64,000 nt of DNA. Origin: Paraescarpia echinospica (Eukaryota > Annelida > Polychaeta > Sabellida > Siboglinidae). The stretch spans positions 86,646,759 through 86,710,758 of the forward strand of contig CM034531.1 of the NCBI GenBank assembly GCA_020002185.1. The letters run 5' to 3'. Shown piece after piece: positions 12,747-24,505 of this stretch (position 1 is the first letter of the stretch; each line of letters starts with the position of its first letter). Under the pieces are notes generated by a model. That model saw only the letters and a program-made list of their open reading frames with translations. It did no database searches and was not told the DNA's origin. The position numbers and the translations under genes are program-made.

Positions 12747-14192
12747 CTAGGGAGGATAGGCGATATTGAAAAGATAGGTTTTGAGGTGACGACGAAATGT
12801 AACAATATTTTCTGCTAATTTAACATTAACGTGAGGCGAATTCCATATAGTTGGCGCGGCAACTGAAAAAGCTCGAGTTCCAGCCTTTGTCTTAACTCTA
12901 GGAACAGATAGCAACTTCGAACTAGACGACCGAAGTTGTCTGGCTTGTCTAGCCGGTGTGAGCATTGAATGTAAATAACTAGGTCGTTTGGATGAAAGGG
13001 CTTGGTAGGTGATTGTGCAGATCTTGAACATAATGCGATATCGCACGGGGAGCCAATGCAGTGATTTTAGAATTGGCACTGAGCGGGAGAATCGAGGAGA
13101 TTGTGTGACTACCCTTGCTAAACAATTTTGGACGCGTTGTAGTTTTGCAATATCATTGATAGCAATATTATGAAGGAGGGAATTGCAATAATCTAATCTG
13201 CTGCTAACAAGAGCTGTTGCGATAGTCTTAGCGACAGAAAGCGACATATGTCAGCGAATGCGGCGAAGATCACGGATTTGATAAAAACAGCAACGGCACG
13301 TTTGGGATATGTGTTGTCTGAAATTGAAGTCGCAATCAAAGGTCACTCCAAGATTCCGTACTGATGCTGCTGGTGTGATAGTTTGACTCAGGATGCATGT
13401 TGGAAAAAAGTAATTTAGTTTACCTCGCTGCATTGGAGTACCAATGATGAGGAATTCAGTTTTGTCTGCATTTAACTTTAATTTACTATCGGTCATCCAT
13501 AAAAAACATCTTGGAGACAATCGTTGAGTCGGTTTAGAGAATGACTTGTATCGGGCGTGGCCAAGGAAATGTAGATCTGTGTGTCATCTGCTTAAAGGTG
13601 ATGATCCAAGTTATGACTTTGGATTACAGAGCTGAGTGGCGTAGTGTAGAGAGTAAAAAGCAAAGGCCCAAGAACGGAACCCTGGGGAATGCCACATGAA
13701 GTGGGGAGTGAGGTTGAAAAGTAATTATCTATCTTTATACATTGATGTCTATTGGTTAGATATGAAGAAAACCAGGTCAGAGCTGTGCCAGATATGCCAT
13801 ACCACATTGATAAACGTTTGACAAGAGTGTTGTGATCAATGGTATCAAAGGCGGCAGACAGATCAAGCAAGGTAAGTGCAGTTACTTTGCCTTTATCAAT
13901 GTTTAATATAACATCATTGTGTACTTTTAGGAGAGCAGTCTCAGCAGAATGAAATTGTTTGTATGCTGATTGGAGCACACTGGATAAACAAGTTGAGCTA
14001 ATATGACACCTTAGACGGCTTGCTACGACCTGTTTTGAGACGAGAAATCCAACACCACCACCTCGTCCAACTGAACGTGGGCGATGATGGAAGGTGAAAC
14101 TGGAAGGAGAAATGTCAGCATTGCATGCAGCTGCGCCATGTGGTCTGAGCCAGGTCTCAGTGACTGCAAGGATGTCTATTGTCTTGGAAGTT
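12747..14192 (-). mobile_element. Non-LTR retrotransposon (Jockey superfamily, CR1/L2-like), internally deleted and dead
   Basis: On the minus strand an endonuclease start (DILAVTETWLRPHGAA, GRGGGVGFLVSKQ) jumps directly to reverse transcriptase (FHSAETALLKVHNDVIL, LLDLSAAFDTIDHN, GIPQGSVLGPLLFTLYTTPL). The thumb/C-terminal part follows (SSRLDYCNSLL, LQRVQNCLARVV, LKSLHWLPVRYRI) and ends NIAYPP-stop. The rest of the endonuclease and the RT N-terminus are deleted. The catalytic YADD has become stop-ADD (TAT to TAA, about 13590). There is a further frameshift near 13515 and a TGA at about 13250. The 5' end at about 14190 abuts a minisatellite. Confidence 0.9.
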
Positions 14193-14941
14193 AATGAGAC
14201 GACTCTGAGACGACTCTGAGACGACTCTGAGACGACTCTGAGACGACTCTGAGACGACTCTGAGACGACTCTGAGACGACTCTGAGACGACTCTGAGACG
14301 ACTCTGAGACGACTCTGAGACGACTCTGAGACGACTCTGAGACGACTCTGAGACGACTCTGAGACGACTCTGAGACGACTCTGAGACGACTCTGAGACGA
14401 CTCTGAGACGACTCTGAGACGACTCTGAGACGACTCTGAGACGACTCTGAGAGGAGACTCTGAGAGGAGACTCTGAGAGGAGACTCTGAGAGGAGACTCT
14501 GAGAGGAGACTCTGAGAGGAGACTCTGAGAGGAGACTCTGAGAGGAGACTCTGAGAGGAGACTCTGAGAGGAGACTCTGAGAGGAGACTCGGAGAGGAGA
14601 CTCGGAGAGGAGACTCGGAGAGGAGACTCGGAGAGGAGACTCGGAGAGGAGACTCGGAGAGGAGACTCGGGAGAGGAGACTCGGGAGAGGAGACTCGGAG
14701 AGGAGACTCGGAGAGGAGACTCGGAGAGGAGACTCGGGAGAGGAGACTCGGAGAGGAGACTCGGAGAGGAGACTCGGAGAGGAGACTCGGAGAGGAGACT
14801 CTGGCGAGAGAGACTCTGGAGAGAGAGACTCTGGAGAGAGAGACTCTGGAGAGAGAGAGACTCCGGAGAGAGAGAGACTCCGGAGAGAGAGACTCCGGAG
14901 AGAGAGACTCCGGAGAGAGAGACTCCGGAGAGAGAGACTGT
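14193..14941. repeat. Stepwise-evolving minisatellite (11, 13 and 15 bp units)
   Basis: Four blocks follow one another. GAGACGACTCT (11 bp) runs to about 14450, GAGAGGAGACTCT (13 bp) to about 14590, GAGAGGAGACTCG (13 bp, some 14 bp) to about 14800, then GGAGAGAGAGACTCT or -CTCC (15-17 bp) to 14941. Each block differs from the last by a small change in the unit. The minus strand stays open across it, giving a spurious SLSPESPLRV-type protein. Confidence 0.95.
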
Positions 14942-15905
14942 TGACTACAACATCACAATATCCAGCAAGCTCCCATGCCGCGATGCCATCATGAAGAGCA
15001 AGGCAAATAAGAAGGCTCTCATCAGGGTTCTCTCCACACTCAATTTGGGCAACAATGTGACGATGGTTGGATGAGAGGAGGGCGTGTACACCCATGATGA
15101 AGCAGATATTAATATAATTAGTTATCTTCTGGAGTTTGTGAAGAATGGTAGGAAAAATGTACGAGTGATCAGCGATGACACTGACGTCTTTGTTCTGCTT
15201 ATCTTATGGGTGTGTAGTACGCAGCTAACAGCCCGTGTGCAGCTAGATCGATGGAGTGGGGCTATACTCAACATCAATGAAAGTTCTTTCCTCCTTGGTC
15301 CGAAATCCCTTCAACTGCTTGGTATGCATGCACTGTCAGGCAAAGCGATGGCGCTAAAGGTGTTGAAGTCTGCTGACCACTAGCTATGGCCTCTACACTC
15401 TCTTCGATGAAGAGGGTGCTACTCTCGAACAGTTGATGGAGACTGGACGGAAATGCATCTGCTCGCTCTATTGTTTTGCTGAAAGTACAAACATGGCTTC
15501 AAAAAGGACCAGATGGAATAAGATTCTTCCTCCGACAGACAACAATCTGGCCTACCACATCGTGCGAGCTCACTATCAAGTCATACCCTGGAAGGCAACA
15601 AATCAGCAGACTCCGCCCGTGGTTGATATCGTTGATTATGGATGGGAGTTTGTTATTGGTGCAGGGGGTGTGCCAACTCCATGCATCGCAAGAGGACCAG
15701 CAGCCCCCTGCCCTCATGGACGTCATCAACTGTCAGTGTAAAGCTGTAGGGAAAGCTTGCAGCAGTCATGCATGTAGCTGTCAATCTGTAGGAATGCCTT
15801 CACACCGTACTGCTTCTGTGTTGGTGAAACCATGTGCCTCAACCCGGTCACCAAACATAATGAGCATGAGAGTGACGCTAGATATAACAATGAGGAAGAG
15901 GTGAC
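14942..15905 (+). pseudogene. Second member of the 'HEEAD...DTDV' repetitive protein family
   Basis: The frame starts inside the gene (KLPCRDAIMKSKANKKALI), then meets TGA at about 15072 where Arg is likely. It continues YTHDEADINIISYLLEFV, VRVISDDTDVFVLLILW and LQLLGMHALSG. The conserved G-C-D-T segment that should follow LSG is missing by an internal deletion, with KAMALKVLKSADH joined directly. A frameshift at about 15380 leads to YGLYTLFDEEG, then LPPTDNNLAYHIVRAHYQ, WK and YGWEF, and a Cys-rich end (CQCKAVGKACSSHACSC). All motifs fit one multicopy invertebrate family of unknown function. This copy is broken. Confidence 0.6.
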
Positions 15906-16279
15906 AGTACATAGGAAATAGAAGAGGAGGATGAGAGAGAATGGCGGGTCTAAACTTTTCTATGAGAATGTAATGTGAATGGCGTCCCTTTCATATATTG
16001 TCAATGTCCAAATGAAACCTGGCATTAAAAAAATGCCCTTAAATGGTGTTTCATTGTGTTTCATCAAATTTATAACTGAATAGTTCTTACTTTGAATTTT
16101 GTACTTTTTAATGTTGTACATGTATGATACAGATTCATTCGTAATTACTGCATGCCATTTTGCAAAGCTTTTGTATGTTTCTTGTCAGAAGTAGCCATAC
16201 ATGTAAGTATGTATGTATATATAGCTATTATCATACTCGTAGCTCAGTCAGATCATTACAAATGAAGAACTGTAAATAA
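15906..16279. other. Likely 3' flank of the repetitive gene
   Basis: AT-rich, no exon seen; a polyadenylation-like AATAAA word occurs at about 16275. Confidence 0.35.
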
Positions 16280-16720
16280 ATGTTACCTTACAAAAGTAAT
16301 AATTTTAACAACAGCTTTATTGTCGTCTCACATCAATACAAAATCATTATGCACCAAAAAATCATGTTTCTAGCATCATCCAATCAAAAGTCATGGTGTA
16401 TTTTTGATATTTTCGGTAAAAATGACGACCATTTTGAATTTTGGTCAGGTGTTCATAGTCGGGCATCATTGGAAATGGTTCCATTGAAATCCTGATATGG
16501 CAAAACATAGGGATGGACACCAAAATCGTGTTTCTAGCTTAAACCAATCAAACGTTAAGCTCGATTTTTGGTGAAAATGGCGGCCATTTTGAATTGTTGT
16601 GATGTGAACATAGTCGGACATCATTGGAAATGGTTCCATTGCATTCCTCGTATGCCAAAACATGTGTATATACACCAAAATCATGTTCCTACCATGCTCC
16701 AGTGTAAAGATGTAACACAT
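16280..16720. repeat. Degenerate tandem repeat, about 155 bp unit
   Basis: Words such as CATTGGAAATGGTTCCATTG, ACACCAAAATC and GGCCATTTTGAATT recur about 155 bp apart, in about three copies. It may be the 3' non-coding part of the transposon that carries the repetitive gene upstream; that link is inference. Confidence 0.7.
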
Positions 16721-17455
16721 TTTCTAATATGACCTACGTTCACGGTAGCCAACTTGGATTTGCCTGGCTCCCACAAATTGCCCAAGCATGGCGCGTTGCC
16801 ATCCCGCTGATTTGAGGTAAGGGACCCATAACCTACACGATTCAGAAAAAAACCTTACACTACCAACCATTTCCAGGTTCAAAAAATGGCAACTCGACTA
16901 TTTACTTGATGTGTCCAAGAATTGCGCGTGTACTGTAACTGCTCGTTACTTTACATTACTGCTATTATTTCTTTGTTTAAAAATTCAGTAAAGTGTTTAT
17001 AACTGTATTGTATATTGTTGTCCCTATGTTTCTTAAGTTTCATTTAAATTTCATATAAATTTATTCTCAGTGTGCATACAACCTAGTCACAATAGTAAGA
17101 TACACATTCCTAGCTGGTGTTAACGTGGCCGTTAACATTTAAATATACTACAAAGTAAGTTTTTCGGCTGTCCTGGACAAGCCCAGCGATAAGATAATGT
17201 TCGTTCCCTATCCAAATAGAGACCATTGTTTGACGTTCCTACATGTCTTTCAGCAAACCTATTTTAGCCTTTTTAGGCAAATTTTGCCGGGCTACTTAAT
17301 TGCGTAATATTTTGCTTAACTGGCATAACTAGTAGCAGCGCCCGCCTATTAGTCTAGGTGTTCCATTTAGTTTTGGGTGACAGCTAGGGTTAGAATAATA
17401 GGACAACTAATTTGCGTGATAGCATGCTTGGTAGAACTCGGAAGATTAATCATTT
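16721..17455. other. Intergenic, nothing recognised
   Basis: No coding sequence or repeat that I can support. Confidence 0.35.
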
Positions 17456-17770
17456 GATCCCGCCAAGACTCCAGTTACGGCGATCAGACTCAGGCTAGAG
17501 GAAACACACGAACAATAAATAACCCCGGGTGGGGTACGGCGACCGGAGCAGAACTCACGAAAGAATAGCGCAGCCAAGTTACAGGTTACGGCGACCGGAG
17601 CAGAACTCACGGAAGAATAGCGTAGTCATGTTGGGTTACGGCGAGTCGGCGACCATAGCAAATAATGCGTCTCGTAGGAGTAGCGGCGCCTGTTAGTTAT
17701 GCGCATGCGCAACTAAACTCACTGAAGATTATCGGGGCGAAGTCTGGTTACGGCGACCGGAAGAATAACC
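17456..17770. repeat. Short dispersed repeat around GTTACGGCGACCGGA
   Basis: The word GTTACGGCGACCGGAGCAGA, or a close variant, occurs about five times with 40-110 bp spacing, twice followed by ACTCACG and AAGAATAGCG. The unit is decayed and its type is unknown. Confidence 0.7.
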
Positions 17771-18630
17771 GTCGTATTTATTTATTATTGACCACACCCT
17801 TTGACACAATTATAACAATGTAAAAACCAGATGTTTAAGCCAATACCTCTAATCTAACATTCACTCATAATAAATATGTATATATTCCACATACCTCCGG
17901 TATTTCTTCTACTTTATATATGCATTGAGAAATTCAACGTCAAAGCCACCACTGAGTATAAAGATTTCATGTTTGCCAACCGCACCGTAATGGTTTCTCT
18001 CCACAGAAGAGAGCAGATTACATGTCTTTGCTCTGTCGGGTTCTGGACTCGTCTGTTCTATCCTACCTTCAAACCTCAGTACCTCCACCCTATACCTAGC
18101 ATCAGTCATGTGATCCCTGCTGATGCTGACGTCATTGTAACAATTTCAACACCATCCAATAGGTGATACTCTAAATCAACAAGTATACAATCTTCATTAT
18201 AACGACATCACTATACGCCGTAATATTATTCCATTTAAACTTATGTCCATATCACCATAATCTATTCATATGGAACGGCCAATCATGTTATAAATATTAC
18301 ACGTTGTATTCGACAATCCTCCCTGTCTACCCTAACTATAATGATATTTGCCCGGTTCTTTAAAATCTGACCTTAGGCTACCACTCCAGTTCCTTCACAG
18401 TATTGCATAACCACTGGACAGCCATCAATGGCCTACAGGGCAACCCTAACACGAGTCAGCCAACCACAGCTTTACATTATAACCCTAAATGCAGTCTTTC
18501 ACAGACGCTACCAACCTATGTTAAGTTCTAAAAATCACAATCTTGACAGGTGGCATATAGGATTTGTACGCACACACTCCATGTAGCGCATCCGGCGAAT
18601 ATATATAGCTTCACCCTAAGTAGAAATGTA
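17771..18630. other. Intergenic; weak open frames only
   Basis: A minus-strand frame at 17909-18109 is loosely kelch-like, but I could not support it as an exon. Confidence 0.35.
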
Positions 18631-18641
18631 ATGTTGATAAT

Positions 18642-18729
<88 letters not shown>

Positions 18730-18862
18730 TGTGGTGTGCGGTGTGCGGTGCGGTGGTGTGCGGCGTGCGGTGTGCGGTGTGCGGTGTGCGGTGTGCGTGT
18801 GCGTGTGCGTGTGCGTGTGCGTGTGCGTGTGCATGTGCCTGTGCATGTGCATGTGCGTGTGT
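18642..18862. repeat. (GT)n / GTGCG compound microsatellite
   Basis: About 43 uninterrupted GT dinucleotides are followed by GGTGTGC and GTGTGC variants. Frames across it are artefacts. Confidence 0.95.
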
Positions 18863-19860
18863 GCTTCTGTTATATAACGGGTAACAGAAGTGTTGGAGGA
18901 GCGGCAACAGCGGTCACATTATTTCTTTTCATTATGAATATGATTTCTATTTAAATCAGATTGCAGTATTATTACACTTAAATTGGTTACGTGTATGGCA
19001 TGCGTGCCTGCATGTGGGTATGTGTTTGTGTGCATGTGTTCATGTACGTACGTGCAGTTATAGTATGACTGGTTTGTAAACTGGGCTTAGAGTTCTAAAC
19101 CTGAGTTAAAGCCTGGAAGGAATTTAATTGTATAACTTAGGCTGCGTATCGTGTCATCTTTAACTGTCGTCTTGAAAAGTGACTCTAGGTCATTGATCGA
19201 GCAACCCTTATTCTTGGACAGTGATACCAATAGCAAGTAATTAGAAACGGGATTAACTTGTCATTCCATATCGGCTTAACCTAGGTAAACTATGAATTTA
19301 ATATGTTTGCTGACGATTGTGTATCAGATTAAAATATCGATTAGTTGAAAATGATATTGTTAAATGAAAGACCGTTGACAGAAAGTCGGTTGGATATTTA
19401 TTTCAAAGACAAAATTCTTATATAATGCAGTGTATATAGAAAAGAAATCACAAGATAGAAGGATATCTACAAGTAAAGTTCTACACCCAAAACATGTCAA
19501 CTTTCATATACGGACTATTGATTGACTCGACCAAAAAATCTTTTTATAATCTAACGAAAACATCACACCAAGAAGCATGCTTTGATACATTGGCGCATGC
19601 GCCATGGTGCAGTACTCATAGCCACGTGCTATAAAACGATCGTTATCTTGGACACTTGTCTTAGACGTCTTCTTCCATTTCAACACCAGATTTCTTACCA
19701 AACGGTAAGTTCAGAGAATTGAAAGTTTAATTAAACGTTATATTTAACACACAGTCTAATCTGCTATACTTGCGCAGTCGGTGGTAATAGCGATTGTCGT
19801 GGAGAGAAAACGATTACTCAATCGTTTATGACTTATGCCAACCCGTATCGTCAACGCATC
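18863..19860. other. Upstream region of the CUB-protease gene
   Basis: No exon seen. It ends at the 91-bp repeats that precede the putative promoter. Confidence 0.35.
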
Positions 19861-19871
19861 GGCTTCATTGC

Positions 19872-20243
19872 CAAAAAGACTATCCTTTGTGAACAATATA
19901 GACTTCATTCGAGCAATGGACACAGTGTACGTTTATGTTATGTTGTGTTTGTTTGCGCATAAACGTAAGACTACCCTTTGTGAACAATATAGACTTCATT
20001 CGAGCAATGGACACAGTGTACGTTTATGTTATGTTGTGTTTGTTTGCGCATAAACGTAAGACTACCCTTTGTGAACAATATAGACTTCATTCGAGCAATG
20101 GACACAGTGTACGTTTATGTTATGTTGTGTTTGTTTGCGCATAAACGTAAGACTACCCTTTGTGAACAATATAGCCTTCATTCGAGCAATGGACACAGTG
20201 TACGTTTATGTTATGTTGTGTTTGTTTGCGCATAAACGTAAGC
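19872..20243. repeat. 91-bp tandem repeat, about 4 copies, next to a putative promoter
   Basis: Units contain CTTTGTGAACAATATAGACT, CGAGCAATGGACACAGTG and TTTGTTTGCGCATAAACG, at steps of 91 bp (anchors at 19935, 20026 and 20117). Copies are nearly identical. Because 91 is not a multiple of 3, the short frames it creates move from frame to frame and are not coding. Confidence 0.95.
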
Positions 20244-20254
20244 GCGCATCAGCT

Positions 20255-20310
20255 GGTGCGTGCGAGAGTATATATGTGCTGGCACCAAGTCACATATTGC
20301 ATTCAACACT
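20255..20310 (+). promoter_or_regulatory. Putative core promoter of the CUB-protease gene
   Basis: A TATA-like word (AGTATATATG, about 20262) lies about 30 bp before a TCA-type initiator (GCATTCAACAC, about 20299). A donor GC|GTAAGC at 20485 and an acceptor CTTCAG before the start codon at 20659 fit a 5' UTR intron. Inference from spacing only. Confidence 0.35.
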
Positions 20311-20658
20311 ATTGAGCTCTTTGTTCGATAATTATGGTTGGTGACAATAATGACAAACAACTATATACACGTTTTTGACATATGGTGTTATTTTGAAGTT
20401 GACATAATGCAAACGACACTTTCGAATGGAACGGAAATGTTCATCTCAGCCATGGAACTGAGTCAATATACGGTGCTCTACATGCGTAAGCACTAAGGAG
20501 TATCATGTAAATTATATATGTTATCACTTTACATTGCTAAAGGTATTTAACGTTAACTTACTAGGATTTGAATTCATATTGCCGTATACGACGCCATTGA
20601 AAGGAACTACTTCAGCTTGGTACACCAATAATGTAAGACATCTATTTCTTCAGGCAAG

Positions 20659-20720
20659 ATGAAGGCGTTACTAATATCGGCCATCTTTGCCACGGCAACT
20701 GTCTGTTGTGTCTCAGCCTG
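20659..20720 (+). CDS. Exon 1: signal peptide
   Basis: ATG AAG GCG opens MKALLISAIFATATVCCVSA, a classic signal peptide (Lys, hydrophobic core, V-S-A cleavage context). It ends with TG before GTGCGT, and the next exon supplies G to make Trp. CTTCAG just before GCAAGATG suggests that the coding exon is preceded by a 5' UTR intron. Confidence 0.8.
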
Positions 20721-21342
20721 GTGCGTTGATGCAATATCATAACATTTACTAAATACTGGTGTCAAAGTAGCATTTCATATATACTATATGTTGGTGATTA
20801 TAAAATCAGATAAACTGAAGATGAAAATTATTATATTTTGGTGACAACTTACTTTTACATAAAATTCACTCATTAATTTTATTTTCTGTCTCACGTTTTC
20901 AATTGCACAATCACTCTCTTCTCAGGATGGCAAAGCGTGTTTCAATAATTTTTATAGACGTAAGACATTACGCTGAATACAACGAAAGCAACAAAATTTT
21001 AAAAACAAAGCATATTTTTTAAATGTCAATAATTGTTATTTGTTGACATTAATTTTTTAATTGTTTCTAAGAACATACATTTTCAAAACCGTTTTCATTA
21101 CATTTGAGAAAACATTAATATATTATGTGTTTAAGACATCATAGTGTTTGCTAGGTTAGTTTGTTAATTTACTCGGTTATAACACACAATAATCCAGTCA
21201 ATCGGTTATTAATGCAACCACTCGACCACTTTACTGCTGGTTATGACACGCACAAATACCACAAACGAACGACTATTAAATTAAAAACGAATACTTATAT
21301 ACAGCCGCTTTACAAATTAATGTGGTTGTTTCTTTTTTGTAG

Positions 21343-21380
21343 GAACAAGGGTACGTACCAATATGCGTGTCAACAAACGG
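21343..21380 (+). CDS. Exon 2: 38-nt linker exon
   Basis: Flanked by TTTTTTGTAG and GTAAGG. Codes NKGTYQYACQQT with split codons at both ends. Phases fit exon 1 (TG|G) and exon 3 (G|GT), which is the main support for such a short exon. Confidence 0.7.
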
Positions 21381-21750
21381 GTAAGGTTAGGCACGGTAAG
21401 CACGAATTGGCAGAACATGTGAATAACTTTGTCTGAACACGTAATCGTAAGAGACACCAAAGGATTACTGAAAAACATGTATAAATAATAATGGACAGAG
21501 AGAAAACATTACACAGACAACACGCAAAGCAAACGGACACACCTCAGTATGTGCATCAAACATGATTAATCCTATTAACTTTGCAGACTCGACGTCTGCT
21601 CTGTTGAAACAAGTGTCCACAGCTTAGACACTTCACACACGTTATAGTAACCGTGCTATTTTATAGTACAAAATACTGCTCGGACAAATTCATTAAAAAC
21701 CTTTATGAACTCGGTATGTGCGTGTGTGTGTGATATTATATATATATATG

Positions 21751-21893
<143 letters not shown>

Positions 21894-21909
21894 TAAATAA
21901 CAACCGCAG

Positions 21910-22025
21910 GTTGTGACGGCACCACGGCCAAGCTGAGTGGACCAAGCGGTCAGTTCGGCACGTCCGGCATTCAATACTACAACAACATGGCTTGTAGCTG
22001 GAGGATCACGGTGTCAGCGGGACAG
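21910..22025 (+). CDS. Exon 3: CUB domain 1, first half
   Basis: 116 nt, phase 1 to 0. Codes GCDGTTAKLSGPSGQFGTSG and MACSWRITVSAGQ, with the two first-half CUB cysteines and the C-[ST]-W motif. The same exon length and phases recur at 52585-52700 (-) and 62599-62714 (+). Confidence 0.9.
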
Positions 22026-22086
22026 GTGGGAGGGTGTTCCCAGAGTATGTATAATTATATACATCACTAATACAATATATACGTCC

Positions 22087-22143
<57 letters not shown>

Positions 22144-22163
22144 CGAGTGTGTATATTTATATA

Positions 22164-22654
22164 CAGTAGTCCCCCTCTTATAAGGCCCCCCTCGCCGACG
22201 GCCACCTGGATTACGCGGCCATATTTTTATTGTATTAGCGTTGTCTAATAAAAACCATCCCTCACCAGCGGCCACCCGGCTAACGCGGTCAACGGCCGGG
22301 GTTACAGGAAGAGTCTACCCCTCGGCAGCGGCCAATCGGCAGCCGAAACTGCTATTTTAAATCACAAGACGATGTCGATGTTTATAACAAATTAAGTAGG
22401 CCTACAATACACACTCGACGGGCTGAGTTGGCATTCGTACTTGTGTTATATGAGTAAATAATATATATTATATGCAAACAAATTACCTTATCTATAACAA
22501 ATCAACTGTTATTTTCCATATATATGATGTTCACTGTCCATATTTTCTTTTCACCTGTTACATTCATCGATGGTTCCCCCTCACCAGAGGCCACCCGCCT
22601 TATAAGGACACTTTAGATTTACTGAAGGGTTGCTTTATAAGAGGGGGACTACTG
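22164..22654. mobile_element. Nonautonomous DNA transposon (pogo/Tigger-like MITE)
   Basis: Ends are inverted: CAGTAGTCCCCCTCTTATAA at the left and TTATAAGAGGGGGACTACTG at the right. The interior carries more copies of CCTCACCAG.GGCCACCCG. No transposase. CAGTAGTCC ends are typical of pogo/Tigger-type elements, which is recognition from memory. It sits in intron 3. A clear TA duplication is not visible on the right side. Confidence 0.75.
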
Positions 22655-22661
22655 TTTGTTT

Positions 22662-22760
22662 GTGTGTGTGTGTGTGTGTGTGCGCGCGCGCGTGTGTGTG
22701 TGTGCGCGCGCGTGTGTGCGTGCGTGCGTGCATGTGTCTGTGTATGTGTACGTGAGCGTT
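22662..22760. repeat. (GT)n/(GC)n microsatellite
   Basis: GT dinucleotides with CGCGCG blocks, immediately after the MITE. Confidence 0.9.
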
Positions 22761-22806
22761 TATAAACGGTTATTTTTCATTGAGTTGAGTTCGTTCTTGT
22801 GTACAG

Positions 22807-23036
<230 letters not shown>

Positions 23037-23123
23037 TAACACACACGTACGCACACGAACACACACACATAAAATTATGTAGGTGTATACATGTATATAT
23101 AAATATATATATATGTACATTGG

Positions 23124-23258
23124 ATGTTAATTAACATTTGTAGTGAAAAACCATATATATATATACTACTGTATATGTATACATAATATATATATATAGT
23201 TATATATGGTTACATATATATATATATATGTTTTTTCACTACAAATGTTAATTGACAT
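23124..23258. mobile_element. Small foldback element, about 26-bp arms
   Basis: TGTTAATTAACATTTGTAGT and AAAAA at about 23125-23150 are matched in reverse complement by TTTTTTCACTACAAATGTTA at about 23231-23250. The loop is TA-rich, as in the element at 8932. Confidence 0.75.
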
Positions 23259-23439
23259 CGAGTGTTTAGAATGTCTCAACGATAAGAAAAATCCTATTAG
23301 GATGTTGTTTATTCTTACATGTTTGTATATTAATTGTTTTATGTTTAGGCACGATGACAAAACATATGTGTCATCTTTTATACAATTGACGTCTGACATC
23401 CAACGTAACACTCTGCAGATGGATAGAAAGAAGAAACAC

Positions 23440-23610
23440 AAACACACACACACTCGCACACGCACACACACGCACACACGCACACACGCACACACGCACA
23501 CACGCACACACGCACACACGCACACACGCACACACGCACACACGCACTCACGCACTCACGCACACACGCACGCACACACGCACACACGAACGCACGCACA
23601 CACGCACGGC
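23440..23610. repeat. (CACACG)n microsatellite
   Basis: About 170 bp of ACACACGC units in intron 4, ending about 50 bp before exon 5. Confidence 0.95.
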
Positions 23611-23660
23611 CAACAAATGAAACAAATGCTACTGTTCAGTATTTGATTTCTTGGTAACAG

Positions 23661-23790
23661 GTGTTGGTGGTAGCAGCGGAGGGTATGACGGCACCACCAA
23701 CGGGGACCAAGCGGGAAGTTCGGCACAACGGGCGCTAAATACGAAGATAACATGTCGTGCAGCTGGAAAATCTCTGTGGCAGCGGGAATG
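23661..23790 (+). CDS. Exon 5: CUB domain 2, first half, frameshifted
   Basis: Starts GVGGSSGGYDGTT after GGTAACAG and ends MSCSWKISVAAGM before GTGGGT. Compared with exon 3 about seven bases are missing after the GTT motif, which shifts the frame. The first CUB cysteine is Tyr (TGT to TAT). Length 130 nt does not fit phase 1 to 0. Confidence 0.75.
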
Positions 23791-23821
23791 GTGGGTGGAT
23801 GTTCGCAGGAAATCAAGTCTA

Positions 23822-24001
23822 CTAAAATATGAGTAAATTATATATATTAAATGCAAACAAATTACATTATCTATCACAAATCAACTGTTATTTTCCATAT
23901 AAATGATGTTCACTGTCCATATGTTTTCTTTTCATCTGCTACATCGATCATCGATGGTTCCCCTCACCAGAGGCCACCCGCCTTATAAGGCCACTTTATT
24001 G
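23822..24001. repeat. Partial second copy of the pogo-like MITE
   Basis: Matches about 22447-22615 of the first copy (shared GCAAACAAATTAC, TCAACTGTTATTTTCCATAT and CACCAGAGGCCACCCGCC). Lacks both termini. Confidence 0.8.
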
Positions 24002-24261
24002 CGATTATATAGTGAAAATATGGTCCTTTGAACAAGAAGCGACAACTAAGTAATGAGGAACTGCAGGGCAGAGTGTACATCTTGCAGTGGATGACAAGAC
24101 GTAGGTGAAACACACCATAGGCCTAGTCGTAAGGTACAACGTGAAACAGACAAGATAACAATACATATTTGACTGTAGCTCTGCATCTGCAGTTGCGTCA
24201 ACTGACGTTCCGCGTGCGCTCTTGCAGTTGGTGTCTTTAACTTTGACACTGATTGTTACAG

Positions 24262-24505
24262 AACGTACACCTACACTTCAAGAAATTCGACGTGGAAGAG
24301 GGAGAAGGCGACTGTTCGTTTGACAACATCAAGGTGTATGACGGCGATAGTAGTTCGGCGCCTCTGGTCAACACGTTCTGCGGAAATGACAATCCGGGTG
24401 ACATCACCGCTTCTGGAAATACGTTGTTCGTCACCTTCATGTCCGACGTAACTGGTAATCGCGCCGGGTTCAGGATTGAGTACAAAGCCAAGAAAGCAAG
24501 CACAG
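24262..24505 (+). CDS. Exon 6: CUB domain 2, second half, intact
   Basis: 244 nt, phase 0 to 1, between TTGTTACAG and GTACGT. Codes NVHLHFKKFDVEEGEGDCSF, DNIKVYDGDSSSAPLVNTFC, NTLFVTFMSD and GFRIEYKAKKAST. Has both second-half cysteines and the acidic residues of a Ca-binding CUB (D-x-x-K-V-Y-D-G). Confidence 0.92.

Noticed and set aside
14157..15095. 312-codon minus-strand frame rich in S-L-S-P-E-S
   Set aside because: It is the translation of the GAGACTCT minisatellite plus the antisense of a repetitive pseudogene.
17909..18109. Minus-strand frame loosely like a kelch repeat (EIFILSGGFD)
   Set aside because: Only one weak motif, no second repeat, and no convincing splice sites.
18550..18954. 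Val/Cys and His/Thr repeat proteins at GT/CA tracts
   Set aside because: Dinucleotide repeats give V-C-V-C or H-T-H-T on either strand. The same applies at 22656, 23166, 48740, 51890, 54000, 61489 and 63677.
20258..20344. Frame running out of the 91-bp repeats
   Set aside because: Chance extension of a repeat frame into the putative promoter.
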